Of a stretch of 64,000 nt of DNA, positions 50,811 to 60,325 are shown piece after piece (the stretch's first letter is position 1; each line of letters opens with the position of its first letter). The translations under genes were made by a program, and so were the position numbers. This DNA comes from Acidovorax radicis (lineage in GTDB: Bacteria > Pseudomonadota > Gammaproteobacteria > Burkholderiales > Burkholderiaceae_C): assembly GCF_020510705.1 (NCBI RefSeq), contig NZ_CP075184.1, forward strand, positions 682,001-746,000, read 5' to 3'. The notes beneath the pieces were generated by a model. It worked only from the letters and a program-made list of their open reading frames with translations. It had not been told where the DNA came from and made no database searches.

Positions 50811-52694
50811 CTATGGCCGGGTATGGGTCATGATGTTTTGCATAGACCGGTACAGGTGATCCGATCCGAATTTTTCATTGTCAGGATCCAGAGAAAACAA
50901 ATTGTGATCACGCGCTACGAGCTTTCCTTGCCAGCGCGGTTCCACAAAAAATGACAGGAATTCCGCCCCTTGCTTCGCATGTTCTTCGAGCATCCGCTGC
51001 ATGGCAGCTGTGCCCATGGCTCTAAGCGGGTGGAACTCCGTCACCCCATAGCCGTGGTGCGCAGCGGTTTGATACCACTGCGAGAAAGTGGTGCCGTACG
51101 TGGCATCACCATATAGGCTGACCCCCAGTCGGATATCCCCCATGGGTTGCAGCGATGCCTGAATGGCATATTTGTTGGCGTCCCAACTGGGGTTGGTGAA
51201 CGGGATGATCTGGTGTGTGTAATGCGGCGTGCCGACCAAGCACGATTCGTTGACCACGCCGTTAAAGAACTTCAGATAGTCCACCACCTGCTGCTGCCTA
51301 AAGGCGTGCCATAGAGGCACCAATGGGTTGTAGTAATACGCAGCCTGATCGGTCGGCATGTCAATGTGGGCCTGTAACGTCGGGTCAGGTGCGGTGGTGG
51401 GTGGCAGAGGCTTTTGGGGCAGCAGGTGGGGCGTGCTCTGCTGCCGATCCATGATGGCAATCTGGCGTGTTCCCAGGGGGGTCAATTGGCCGGGGCGTTG
51501 TTCCAGAAACACGTCAATGCGGTGCAGGCCAGTGGGGAGATTGCGGAAGTCCAGGTCCAGTCGCCAGCCAGTGTTGGCATCGCCAAACTCTGGTTTGGCC
51601 GCGAGCACATCCTGCCGCCCCTGGTTGACTTTGGTTTTACCTGCAAATACGCCATCGCGGTAGACATGAACCCAGGCGGGCGCCGCTCCGGGGGGCTGTT
51701 TGATATACACCCACCCCGCAACGGGAAAACTGCCGTGGGCAAAAGAGTCGATATGTTCGGTAAAACGTTGCAAGGGTTCTGTCCGAATGTCTCGCGACGG
51801 GGGCTGCACTTCTTCGAACGACGCGTAGTTCGACCCCAACACGCGGTTGAGTTGCTCAATGCGCCGAAAGTCCTTTTGCAAAAACTGCCGGAAGCCTGCG
51901 ATGGACTGCGGGCTGTAATCGGTCACGCGGTAGGGCATGCCGAACCCCATTCCAGACTCAAAGCCGGGGAACAGATGATGCAGTTCACCGAGCAGTGTGA
52001 CGCCCTTGATCTTTGCAATGTCGTTGGCGGGCAGGTGGCACATCGCACCGAGCAACGCCTGCGTGGCCTGCACGCGGCGCTGGGTCAATTCGGTCTGGGT
52101 GCTGGCGAAGCTCCAGTTGTTGATGGCCGCGTCGTAGTAGCGGCCTTGCGCAAGTGGACCATCGCGTGTCTGTGCCAGGTTGGCCGGGTCCTGTGCCAGG
52201 GCTTTCTCCAGCGGTGCGTCGGTGGCGAAGTGCGTGGAAAACAAATACAGGATCAGCGGCCGGTCTGTATCCCGCACGGTGCGCACCAGCCGAGCGACGA
52301 TATTGCTATCAATGACCCAGCCTTGAGGGTCTTGCCGAAAAAGCTGCAACAGAGGCACCGGTAACGTGTAACCCAGCGGGTAGGGGCCAGGATCGCTGCC
52401 GTGAGGCTGCAACTGCGAGAGTGTGGATTCCACTAGTGCTGCGGCAGAGCCGTTGGGGCCCGTGCAGGCGGTCTGCAGATCGGCCGGGTTTTGTGAAGGC
52501 GCACCTTCTTGTTTAAGAACACACGAGTCGATCACGCCGATCATGGGTGCGAGCAACAGGGGCGCGTGGGCACGGGCTTTCGTATTGTCGTGACCGTGCA
52601 AAAACACCAGCCCGGCGCCGCCTGCAGTCAGCACACCACAGGCGGCGATAGCGATGGCGATATTGACTTTTCGTTGCGTGGCTCGTTGGGTCAT
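50811..52694 (-). CDS. GH42-like beta-galactosidase-fold envelope protein
   Basis: This gene encodes a 627-residue protein, probably membrane-anchored or exported (hydrophobic segment at residues 11-33). Residues 125-305 look like half of a GH42-type TIM barrel: LLGELHHLFPGF (E237), then DYSPQSIAGFRQFLQKDF and LNRVLGSNYASFEEVQPPSR, the latter two very close to GH42 enzymes. Residues about 325-415 form an Ig-like domain (VAGWVYIKQPPGAAPAWVHV, YRDGVFAGK, LDFRNLPTGLHRIDVFLEQ). The barrel then resumes (NPLVPLWHAFRQQQVVDYLK) to E553 in VTEFHPLRAM. E237 and E553 could be the catalytic pair. Substrate unknown; the rml neighbours suggest a surface glycan. Confidence 0.75.
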   Translation of the reverse strand: MTQRATQRKVNIAIAIAACGVLTAGGAGLVFLHGHDNTKARAHAPLLLAPMIGVIDSCVLKQEGAPSQNPADLQTACTGPNGSAAALVESTLSQLQPHGSDPGPYPLGYTLPVPLLQLFRQDPQGWVIDSNIVARLVRTVRDTDRPLILYLFSTHFATDAPLEKALAQDPANLAQTRDGPLAQGRYYDAAINNWSFASTQTELTQRRVQATQALLGAMCHLPANDIAKIKGVTLLGELHHLFPGFESGMGFGMPYRVTDYSPQSIAGFRQFLQKDFRRIEQLNRVLGSNYASFEEVQPPSRDIRTEPLQRFTEHIDSFAHGSFPVAGWVYIKQPPGAAPAWVHVYRDGVFAGKTKVNQGRQDVLAAKPEFGDANTGWRLDLDFRNLPTGLHRIDVFLEQRPGQLTPLGTRQIAIMDRQQSTPHLLPQKPLPPTTAPDPTLQAHIDMPTDQAAYYYNPLVPLWHAFRQQQVVDYLKFFNGVVNESCLVGTPHYTHQIIPFTNPSWDANKYAIQASLQPMGDIRLGVSLYGDATYGTTFSQWYQTAAHHGYGVTEFHPLRAMGTAAMQRMLEEHAKQGAEFLSFFVEPRWQGKLVARDHNLFSLDPDNEKFGSDHLYRSMQNIMTHTRP

Positions 52695-53045
52695 GGCAGG
52701 TGATGCAGTCTGGTGACGTGAAGTGAGAATGGGCGAATGTATGGCAAAGCCCCAGTCCCGCAGTCGCTTGGAGTTTTTGGCGGGGTGGTTGGTTTGTAGC
52801 GAAGGAATGAATGAAATGTGCCAATGGCGCTTACGGTGCAAGCGCTATTGTTATAAAAATGATAGCAAAATGGGCGCCCTGCAAAGGATTTTTTTACGCC
52901 TGTCGAGGGACGGTACGCGACGGTGCCGACCGCCTCCGACCGCCCGGGCTACACTCACGCCCATTCATGGCAGGCCGCTGTGGCGCGCCATGCCGTCCCC
53001 ATATAGTGCCGGCGCGCGCAACACAGGCCCGTACTCAGACAATTC
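52695..53045. other. Intergenic stretch before gspE
   Basis: Divergent region between the GH42-like gene and the secretion operon. No gene is seen. It contains dispersed repeat copy K (52820-52872); the gsp promoter was not located with confidence. Confidence 0.6.
52820..52872 (-). repeat. Dispersed palindromic repeat, copy K
   Basis: The complement reads TTTTGCTATCATTTTTATAA, CAATAGCGCTTG, CACCGT, AAGCGCCATTGG. Core arms GCGCTT/AAGCGC with the usual TAGC-rich left flank. Lies upstream of both gspE and the GH42-like gene. Confidence 0.7.
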
Positions 53046-54776
53046 ATGACGACAAACACAATTTCGGCCGTGGCTGAGCCATGGGGCGACAACGCTGCAC
53101 TGCGCCCTCAGATCGGCGAGCTGCTGGTGCAGGCCGGCAAGCTCAGCGCGCGCGATCTGGACCGCGCGCTGTCTGCACAGCAAGAAATGGGCAGCATGCT
53201 TGGCCGGGTGCTCGTGCGCCTGGGGCTTGTATCGGATGCTGACGTGGCGCAGGCGCTGTCTGTTCAGCTGGGTATTCCTTTGGTACCGGCCGCTGGTTTT
53301 CCGGACCTGATGCCAGAGGTCGAAGGGCTGCTGCCCGAGTTTTTGCAGGCCAATTCCATCTATCCGCTGCGCTTGGTAAACGGCGAGTTGCACGTGGCCA
53401 TGGCCGTGCCGCAGGACGCCTTCGTAGTCAAGGCCTTGCACTTGGCTACCGGCTGCGTCATCCGGCCGCACCTGGCGCTTGAAAGCGACATCGAAAAAGC
53501 CCTGGCGGAGCCGGTCGAAGAAGCCACTGATGATGAAGACGACGGCTTCGGCGATGGCTCTGACGGCGGCGACTTTGTTGAACACCTTAAAGACCTGGCC
53601 AGCGAGGCCCCTGTCATTCGCCTGGTCAACACCATCATTGGCCGCGTGATCGACCTGCGGGCCTCCGACATCCATCTGGAGCCGTTCGATGATGGCCTGC
53701 ATGTGCGTTACCGCGTTGATGGTGTGATCCATCCTGGGGAGTTGGTCCCGCCGCGCCTGTCCGCCGCCGTCAACTCGCGAGTCAAGCTGCTGGCGCACCT
53801 GGACATTGCGGAGCGCCGCCTGCCGCAAGACGGGCGCATCAAGACCCGTGTCAAGGGGCGCGAACTGGACCTGCGGGTCTCCACCGTGCCCACCGTGCAC
53901 GGTGAAAGCGTGGTCATGCGCGTGCTTGATCGTGCCAGTGTGCGTCTTGAGTTGGAAAAAATGGGGTTTGAGAAGGACACGCTGACGAGATTCAACGCCC
54001 TCTTGGCGCGTCCGCACGGCATCCTGCTGGTCACAGGGCCTACCGGCTCGGGCAAGACCACGACGCTGTATGCCGCGCTCGCCAAGATCGACGCCTCGGC
54101 TCAGAAAATCATCACCGTCGAAGACCCGGTGGAATACCAGCTCGAGGGTATCAACCAGATTCAGGTGCATCCGCAAATCAATCTGACCTTTGCGAATGCG
54201 CTGCGGTCCATCCTCCGGCAAGACCCCGACATCATCATGATTGGTGAAATGCGTGACGGAGAAACTGCGCAAATTGCTGTGCAGTCTGCGTTGACGGGCC
54301 ATCTTGTGTTGTCTACGTTGCATACGAATACGGCGGCTGGCGCTGTGATCCGGATGCAGGACATGGGGGTCGAGAGCTATTTGATCACCTCGTCTGTCAA
54401 TGGCGTGTTGGCACAACGCCTGGTTCGCACCTTGTGTTCTCATTGCAAGGAACCGTATGAGCCGGACGCGGAGGTGCTGGAGCGAACAGGTCTGCTGCGT
54501 TTTGCTGTGCCGGGAAAGCCCATCTATCGTGCGCGAGGGTGCGACCAATGTCGCGATACGGGTTATCGCGGACGCACGGGCATCCATGAGCTATTGACGC
54601 TCGATGAGCCGATGCGCCGCGCAATTATTGATGGCCTTGATGCCAATGCGCTGAATGCGCTTGCCGCACAAGGCGGCATGGTCAGCCTCCACGAAGATGG
54701 TTTGCGAAAGGTCGCGGCCGGAGTGACCACGCTGGATGAAATCGCTCGGGTGACCCAGGATCAATCCGATGCCTGA
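53046..54776 (+). CDS. gspE: Type II secretion ATPase GspE
   Basis: This gene encodes a 576-residue cytoplasmic ATPase. The N-terminal MshEN-like domain (residues 20-160) is followed by an acidic linker (DDEDDGFGDGSDGGD). Walker A is VTGPTGSGKTTTLYA, the Asp and His boxes are ITVEDPVEYQLEGINQIQVH and STLHTNTAAGA, and Walker B is PDIIMIGEMRDGE. The zinc tetracysteine is CSHC and CDQC near residues 475-515. First gene of the operon; 8-bp overlap with gspF. Confidence 0.96.
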   Translation: MTTNTISAVAEPWGDNAALRPQIGELLVQAGKLSARDLDRALSAQQEMGSMLGRVLVRLGLVSDADVAQALSVQLGIPLVPAAGFPDLMPEVEGLLPEFLQANSIYPLRLVNGELHVAMAVPQDAFVVKALHLATGCVIRPHLALESDIEKALAEPVEEATDDEDDGFGDGSDGGDFVEHLKDLASEAPVIRLVNTIIGRVIDLRASDIHLEPFDDGLHVRYRVDGVIHPGELVPPRLSAAVNSRVKLLAHLDIAERRLPQDGRIKTRVKGRELDLRVSTVPTVHGESVVMRVLDRASVRLELEKMGFEKDTLTRFNALLARPHGILLVTGPTGSGKTTTLYAALAKIDASAQKIITVEDPVEYQLEGINQIQVHPQINLTFANALRSILRQDPDIIMIGEMRDGETAQIAVQSALTGHLVLSTLHTNTAAGAVIRMQDMGVESYLITSSVNGVLAQRLVRTLCSHCKEPYEPDAEVLERTGLLRFAVPGKPIYRARGCDQCRDTGYRGRTGIHELLTLDEPMRRAIIDGLDANALNALAAQGGMVSLHEDGLRKVAAGVTTLDEIARVTQDQSDA

Positions 54777-56025
54777 TTACGTATGGCGCGCGATTTCGGC
54801 TGACGGAAAAGCCGTTGAGGGGCATTCGAGTGCAAACACTGAGTCTGCGGTACTGAAACAGTTGCGCGAGCAGGGTTTGACACCGCTTGAGATCAATGAG
54901 GGCGCCGCGAACGTGGCAGCGAAAGGGCCGGGGGCGAGAGGCCCTGTTGCTGCCATGCTGGCGAAGCCCAAGTCGCGGGTCGCCAAGGGCCCGGTTAAAA
55001 CCTCCGATGTACTGGCTCTGACTTCTGAGTTGTCAATCATGCTGAGGGCCGGCTTGGCATTGGACAATGCTCTGCGTGTGCTTATCGACATGAGCTACAA
55101 ACCCAGTGTTGCCAAGTTGCTGCAAGGTGTTTTAGATGCAGTCAAGGGCGGTACGCCTCTGAGCCGTGCGTTGACTGCGCATCGCGAACTGTTCGGCGAT
55201 TTTTACATCAACATGATTCGCTCCGGTGAAGCCAGTGGCCAAATGTCCGCAGTGTTGGAGCGACTCGTTGAACATATGGAGCGCCAACGCGCTCTGCGCG
55301 AAAGTGTCGTCTCGGCCACTATCTATCCTGCCATTTTGCTCGGTGTGGCGGTGCTGTCTCTCGTGGCAATGCTGGGCTTTGTTGTCCCTCAGTTTGAGAA
55401 GCTCTTTACCGATATGGGGGATGCCTTGCCGCTCCCCACGCAATGGGTGATGGCATTGGGCCATGCATTCAAGAGCTACGGCTTGGTCATCGCGTTGGTG
55501 GCGTTTGGGGTCGGCTCGTTGCTCATGCGCTGGTTTCGTTCACCCCGCGGTCGGCAATGGTGGCAGGCGCAGCTGTTGAAGATGCCGTTGGTTGGCCGTC
55601 TTGCGCTCAAATACGAACTCACCCTTTTTTCCCGTTCGCTAGGAACTCTGTTGGGGAACGGCGTTCCTATGCTGACCGCTCTGCATATCGCAACCGAGAC
55701 AGTGGGGAATACCGTGCTTCAGCAGGCCCTTGCGAGTGTGGCGCCCATTGTGAAAGAGGGGGGCAAGGTTGTGCAAGCCATTACCTCAACGGGAATTTTT
55801 GAACCCTTGGCCATCAATCTGATTCGTGTCGGAGAAGAGACGGGGCGTATTGGCCCCATGATGCTGGAACTCGCGCACATACTGAACCGCGAAGTGGAAA
55901 TCGGCATCAAGCGGCTGCTCACGTTGGTGGAGCCGGTACTCATTTTGGTGCTGGGTGTTTTGATCGCCGCAATCATCGTGTCCATCCTTTTGGGGATCCT
56001 GTCTGTAAATGACTTGGCCGTATAA
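54769..56025 (+). CDS. gspF: Type II secretion inner membrane protein GspF
   Basis: This gene encodes a 418-residue platform protein with two T2SSF domains and three membrane segments (about residues 185-210, 235-255 and 385-410). MPDYVWRAISADGKAVEGHS starts the protein; ELSIMLRAGLALDNALRVLI and NMIRSGEASGQMSAVLERLV belong to domain 1, FSRSLGTLLGNGVPMLTALH and LIRVGEETGRIGPMMLELAH to domain 2. It couples GspE to pseudopilin assembly. Confidence 0.95.
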   Translation: MPDYVWRAISADGKAVEGHSSANTESAVLKQLREQGLTPLEINEGAANVAAKGPGARGPVAAMLAKPKSRVAKGPVKTSDVLALTSELSIMLRAGLALDNALRVLIDMSYKPSVAKLLQGVLDAVKGGTPLSRALTAHRELFGDFYINMIRSGEASGQMSAVLERLVEHMERQRALRESVVSATIYPAILLGVAVLSLVAMLGFVVPQFEKLFTDMGDALPLPTQWVMALGHAFKSYGLVIALVAFGVGSLLMRWFRSPRGRQWWQAQLLKMPLVGRLALKYELTLFSRSLGTLLGNGVPMLTALHIATETVGNTVLQQALASVAPIVKEGGKVVQAITSTGIFEPLAINLIRVGEETGRIGPMMLELAHILNREVEIGIKRLLTLVEPVLILVLGVLIAAIIVSILLGILSVNDLAV

Positions 56026-56050
56026 TTTTTTTGATTCTGGAGGTAAGTCA

Positions 56051-56515
56051 ATGTCCCAACACCGTGCTCGCGCAGATCGACGCCTGTCTCTGCCGGGCAA
56101 TATATGCAACAAGGCCAAAGTTAAAGGTTTTACGCTCATCGAGCTGTTGGTGGTTTTGGCGATTCTCACCATGCTTGCGGGGTTGGTCGGGCCAAAAGTA
56201 CTCAATTCTCTAGGAGGGGCCAAATCTAAAACTGCAGGCGTGCAGATTTCCGATCTTGATAAATCGCTGGAGTTGTTCAAGCTCGACGTGGGGCGTTACC
56301 CAAGCAACGAAGAAGGATTGGGCGCGTTGGTGACAAAGCCGCAATCCGCCAACGGCTGGAATGGCCCCTACCTAAAGGGGGGGCTGCCCGCTGATCCGTG
56401 GGGCAACCCATACCGTTACAACAATACACCCACCGGAGTCGAGATTCTGTCGCTCGGCTCAGACAATGCGGCGGGTGGTGAAGGTGAAGCGGCAGATGTA
56501 CGCAACACCAAATAG
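56051..56515 (+). CDS. gspG: Major pseudopilin GspG
   Basis: This gene encodes a 154-residue pseudopilin. The prepilin site is KVKG before FTLIELLVVLAILTMLAGLV, with Glu at +5. The C-terminal calcium-site region LDVGRYPSNEEGLGALVTKP and GLPADPWGNPYRYNNTPTG are typical. The ATG at 56051 follows a GGAGG Shine-Dalgarno at correct distance, which leaves an unusually long leader of 26 residues (MSQHRARADRRLSLPGNICN and six more). Confidence 0.95.
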   Translation: MSQHRARADRRLSLPGNICNKAKVKGFTLIELLVVLAILTMLAGLVGPKVLNSLGGAKSKTAGVQISDLDKSLELFKLDVGRYPSNEEGLGALVTKPQSANGWNGPYLKGGLPADPWGNPYRYNNTPTGVEILSLGSDNAAGGEGEAADVRNTK

Positions 56516-56582
56516 CATTTAGTGCTCGCGTGACGTTCTTTCGGGCATCCGTGCCGGGGTGCATCGATAGAGGGCTACGCCG

Positions 56583-57047
56583 ATGACGGGCCGTGTACGC
56601 CGCGTCAGCGGATTCACTCTGATCGAATTGTTGGTCGTTTTTGCCATCATGGCGCTGGTCGTGGGGCTGGTGCCCGTGGCTATGGACCGCATGCGGGAGA
56701 GTGCCCAATATCGAGACACCGTGCGTACTGCGTTGAGCCAGTTGAAGGCTGCTCGCGATCAAGCCGTCACCTCTGGGCGAGGCGCATATTTCGTCATTGA
56801 TCTGCCTCAGCGCAGATATGGGCTTGACGCCAGCCCGTTGGTCGCAGTGCCTGAGTCGTTGCAAATGAAGGCTGTGGTGGCCGCACTAGAAGGCGAGCAA
56901 TCCCACGGGCGACTGCTCATTCGGTTTCTACCGTCGGGCGGGTCGTCGGGCGGGAGTGTCGAAATCATTCGCAATACCGGAAGTGGCGTTCGATTGCGGG
57001 TGGATTGGTTGTCAGGACGCGTTACCCAAGAGGCCTTGTTGCCATGA
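56583..57047 (+). CDS. gspH: Minor pseudopilin GspH
   Basis: This gene encodes a 154-residue pseudopilin. A short leader MTGRVRRVSG precedes FTLIELLVVFAIMALVVGLV with Glu at +5. The rest, with DTVRTALSQLKAARDQAVTS and YFVIDLPQRRYGLDAS, fits GspH. Its stop overlaps the gspI ATG (ATGA). Confidence 0.9.
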   Translation: MTGRVRRVSGFTLIELLVVFAIMALVVGLVPVAMDRMRESAQYRDTVRTALSQLKAARDQAVTSGRGAYFVIDLPQRRYGLDASPLVAVPESLQMKAVVAALEGEQSHGRLLIRFLPSGGSSGGSVEIIRNTGSGVRLRVDWLSGRVTQEALLP

Positions 57048-57499
57048 GTTTGTGCGTTCGCCGTGCCAGACATGCACCGTGTTCCCGTCGCGGGAGGGCA
57101 GTGCGATCCGTTTCTGGTTTTACGCTCTTGGAGCTTCTGGTCGCTTTTTCTATCATGGCGCTCGCACTGGGCATGTTCTATCGCGCATTGGGGGGTAGTG
57201 TTAAGTCGATTGACCAAGTGCAACGCTATCAAGGTGCTGTTGTTCTGGCTCAATCGCTCCTGGCACTGAGAGATTCCGTACCCGCAGGTGGCTGGAACGA
57301 GGAGGGAAATAGCGCCGGTTACCACTGGGTAATCCAGTCTCAGCCGTATGGCACGGACGTGCAGGGGCCGAAAATACCGCCTCTTTATCAAATCTCCATT
57401 GCCATCCATTGGGGTGATGAGCGCGGGCAGGGGGGGCGAACGTTGGCGCTGAGTACCCTGAGGCCAGAGCGGAACCCCCCGCAAGGTATCAGGCCATGA
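57044..57499 (+). CDS. gspI: Minor pseudopilin GspI
   Basis: This gene encodes a 151-residue pseudopilin. The processing site is SVSG before FTLLELLVAFSIMALALGMF. The leader is long and basic (MSLCVRRARHAPCSRRGRAV). The ATG at 57044 was chosen because it overlaps the gspH stop by 4 bp; an upstream in-frame codon at 57005 lies in gspH. GspI, J and K form the tip of the pseudopilus. Confidence 0.9.
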   Translation: MSLCVRRARHAPCSRRGRAVRSVSGFTLLELLVAFSIMALALGMFYRALGGSVKSIDQVQRYQGAVVLAQSLLALRDSVPAGGWNEEGNSAGYHWVIQSQPYGTDVQGPKIPPLYQISIAIHWGDERGQGGRTLALSTLRPERNPPQGIRP

Positions 57500-58221
57500 T
57501 GGATTCGTTTGGTGATATCCCAGGTGGCAGGTTCACGGCGACTGGTGCGTGCAATCGGCAACGCAGCGCAGGGTTCACATTGCTGGAGCTCCTTGTGGTC
57601 ATGGCGCTGATGTCGTTGCTGGTTGTGGCGATGGCGTCTGCCCTGCGAACGACTTCGCAGGCGAGCGAACGCGTAGATCATGCGCTTGCTCGTTCTGATG
57701 ACCTTCGAATCGTCTCGGGCTTTCTGCAGTCTTCGCTAAGTCGTATCTCGTTGCAAAAGAGAACCTACCCCTATGCAGAAGGCGGAAGTCAGTACTTTTT
57801 TGAGGGTGAAGAATCTCGGGTGACGTGGTTAGGGGTCATGCCTGCAGGGTATGCAACGGGGGGGCGCACCCTTATGCGGCTTCAGTTGGCCGCCTCGGGG
57901 CAGGGTGGGCAGTCCTTGGTCTTTCAATATTTGCCTTGGACGGACCCTTCTGCAGAACCGGACTGGGCGCAAGCCAGTACGAATGTGCTGCTCAATGGCG
58001 TCAATCAATGGCAAGTTATGTATCAGGATGCACGGGCGGAGCCTCCGACATGGACGACGCACTGGATGATTCCTGATCAAGTGCCCCAGCGTATCCGAAT
58101 CACTTTGTACAGCGAACAGGACCGGCAACGCCCCTTGCCAGATTTTGTCATCGCATTACGCCCGTTGGTGGCTAGCGATCCTCGGGCGCGGGGACCCGTT
58201 TTTGGCGGTGATATCAAATGA
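57496..58221 (+). CDS. gspJ: Minor pseudopilin GspJ
   Basis: This gene encodes a 241-residue pseudopilin with the site RSAG before FTLLELLVVMALMSLLVVAM. The globular part contains QASERVDHALARSDDLRIVS and QRIRITLYSEQDRQRPLPDF, typical of GspJ. It overlaps gspI and gspK by 4 bp each. It has a long leader of 26 residues. Confidence 0.92.
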   Translation: MMDSFGDIPGGRFTATGACNRQRSAGFTLLELLVVMALMSLLVVAMASALRTTSQASERVDHALARSDDLRIVSGFLQSSLSRISLQKRTYPYAEGGSQYFFEGEESRVTWLGVMPAGYATGGRTLMRLQLAASGQGGQSLVFQYLPWTDPSAEPDWAQASTNVLLNGVNQWQVMYQDARAEPPTWTTHWMIPDQVPQRIRITLYSEQDRQRPLPDFVIALRPLVASDPRARGPVFGGDIK

Positions 58222-59135
58222 GTCACCCCATTTTCCGCGCGATGAACGTCCCGATTTCGTCAACTTGCACACTGGGTGGTGAATGGCGTCGTTCCAGTGC
58301 ACCATCAAACCACCGAGGAATGGCGCTGATTGCGGTGCTCTGGCTTGTGGCCGCGCTGAGCGTCATGGTCGCAAGCTTGTCTGCCGGTGTCCGTCAGGAG
58401 GCGAAAACGCTGGCTGACAGACGTGACCTGGTTGCGGCCCAGGCAGTGGGCGACGCGGTGTTGCAATTGATGCTGCAAAAGCTGCGCGCAGCAGATCGAG
58501 TTCCGGACCGTTGGACTCAGGCGAGCGTGACGTACGAAGGGCGAACCATGGTGGCGCAGATCACGCCCCTTACGGGCTTCATCGATCCCAATCGGGCCGA
58601 CCTTGCATTGCTTACGCGCTTGCTTTTTGTTGCCGGAGGACTGGCGCCAAATGAAGCGGTAGCGCTTGCCCAAACTATTATCGATGCCCGGCAGCAACGT
58701 GACAGCAAAGGCGGATTGATGCGTTTTGAAGCACCAGAGGATCTCTTGAAAGTGCCTGGGCTTCACTATGACCTGTATGCTAGACTCGCGCCGCTTATCA
58801 CGCTTGACGGACGCGGCTCCAGCAAAGTGAATGCGAATGCCGCTCCGGTTCCCGTACTGTTAGTGCTGGCCAATGGTGATAGGCGTGTGGTCGAAATGAT
58901 CCATGCAAAGCGACTCAGCGGCGAGGCCGGCATTGACATGTCGGGTCTGGACGCCGGCCTGACGGACAATTCCTATTCAACGCGGGTCAACGTCACGGCA
59001 TTTGTGCCGTTGGGTTCGGGTAAGTCTGTTTTGGTGTCTCGCAATGTCGACGTCATGACGCCAACGGCTGATGGCACCCCCTGGTCCACCTACAGTCTCT
59101 CTACCAGCATACAGGCCACGGCGTCTGAGAATTGA
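58218..59135 (+). CDS. gspK: Minor pseudopilin GspK
   Basis: This gene encodes a 305-residue pseudopilin. The processing site is SNHRG before MALIAVLWLVAALSVMVASL; as in other GspK proteins the Glu at +5 is missing. The insert domain has LTGFIDPNRADLALLTRLLF, RQQRDSKGGLMRFEAPEDLL and SSKVNANAAPVPVLLVL. The leader of about 34 residues is long, so the true start may be inside it, but the ATGA overlap with gspJ supports 58218. Confidence 0.92.
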   Translation: MSHPIFRAMNVPISSTCTLGGEWRRSSAPSNHRGMALIAVLWLVAALSVMVASLSAGVRQEAKTLADRRDLVAAQAVGDAVLQLMLQKLRAADRVPDRWTQASVTYEGRTMVAQITPLTGFIDPNRADLALLTRLLFVAGGLAPNEAVALAQTIIDARQQRDSKGGLMRFEAPEDLLKVPGLHYDLYARLAPLITLDGRGSSKVNANAAPVPVLLVLANGDRRVVEMIHAKRLSGEAGIDMSGLDAGLTDNSYSTRVNVTAFVPLGSGKSVLVSRNVDVMTPTADGTPWSTYSLSTSIQATASEN

Positions 59136-60325
59136 ATATAGACACTCACATGCCTGTTTTTTCGTCTGATGCCCGGTTCCTCGGGATTGATTTGAGTACT
59201 GTGTTGCATGACACCCGCAAGGCTTGGGAGCGCGCTCAGCGGTGGCCATTGTTCGCCTGGCTGACGCCCTCGGTGCCCGTTCATTTGTTCCATGCCGATG
59301 GAAGTCAGTCCCATCGCCGCGGCGATCAGTCGTCTGAGACGGTGCAAAAAGGACCGGGTCGGCTGCAGAAGGTGGAATTCACTGCACTGGAGCTTCCGCC
59401 CGAGATGGTGCTGGTTCGTACCGTGCAATTGCCTGCCGCCATGGCGAGCAACGATATTGAAAATGCGCTGGCATTGCAGGCCCGCACATTCAGTCCATTT
59501 CCTCTCGGCGATATGGTGTGGATCGGTAAACAGATATCACCCGACAGCCTCTCGACATCGACACGACACGTGCTGGCATTGGCGTCGCGCAAGCAGGTTG
59601 ATCAGTATTTAAATGATTGGCGTGTTCATCAGGGCCCGCAGGTCGCGACTCCCGAGCTCTGGGTTGCCGTCTCGCCGCAGGGCTACGCGGCGTTGCCTGG
59701 CTGGGGATTGGAGCGCCGTATGCAATCGACACGGCGAAAACGCAACCTTGGGTACGCGTTGTTATTGAGTGCACTGGCATTGTTGTTAGCGATTGCCGTG
59801 ACACCGACGTTGAAGCTGCGCATGCGGGCGTTGCAAGCGGCAGGCGCCTATGAAGAGGTGGTAAAGCGCACAGCCCCCGTGGTTCGTGATCGCGAGCAGG
59901 TGGTGTTGGCATCGACCAAACTGAATGCGTTGTCCGATATTTTGAGTGAGCGTATTGACCCTTTGCGCGTCATCGACACACTCACGCAAGTCTTGCCTGA
60001 TGATTCTGCGGTTCAGGTGCTGAATCTGTCAGGTGCAAAAGTGTCCTTGAATGGGCTGACCTCCGATACCGCTTCTTTGATGCAGAAGCTGGGCCAGCAA
60101 CCGGGCATCCGTGAGGTGAAGGCACCTGCGGCGGCCACCCGCGTCAACAATTCGGCGATGGAAAATTTCAGCATCGAATTTATGGTGGATCCCCAGACTT
60201 ATGGGGTATCTGATATGAGTCGCAAGCCCGCTGAATCGCCGCAGGCTACGGCGCCCGCTGCACCCGCCTCCGCGCCTGGTGCGCCTCTTGCTGGGGTGAC
60301 CCCCGCCTCAGGAGGGCGTCCGTGA
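59132..60325 (+). CDS. gspL: Type II secretion protein GspL
   Basis: This gene encodes a 397-residue inner-membrane protein. The cytoplasmic ASKHA-like part begins near RFLGIDLSTVLHD and includes LELPPEMVLVRTVQLPAAMA; one membrane segment (LGYALLLSALALLLAIAVTP, about residues 205-226) is followed by a periplasmic ferredoxin-like domain (SAVQVLNLSGAKVSLNGLTS). TTG at 59132 overlaps the gspK stop (TTGA) like the other junctions; ATG at 59150 is an alternative start. The last 35 residues are Ala/Pro-rich. Confidence 0.9.
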   Translation: MNIDTHMPVFSSDARFLGIDLSTVLHDTRKAWERAQRWPLFAWLTPSVPVHLFHADGSQSHRRGDQSSETVQKGPGRLQKVEFTALELPPEMVLVRTVQLPAAMASNDIENALALQARTFSPFPLGDMVWIGKQISPDSLSTSTRHVLALASRKQVDQYLNDWRVHQGPQVATPELWVAVSPQGYAALPGWGLERRMQSTRRKRNLGYALLLSALALLLAIAVTPTLKLRMRALQAAGAYEEVVKRTAPVVRDREQVVLASTKLNALSDILSERIDPLRVIDTLTQVLPDDSAVQVLNLSGAKVSLNGLTSDTASLMQKLGQQPGIREVKAPAAATRVNNSAMENFSIEFMVDPQTYGVSDMSRKPAESPQATAPAAPASAPGAPLAGVTPASGGRP

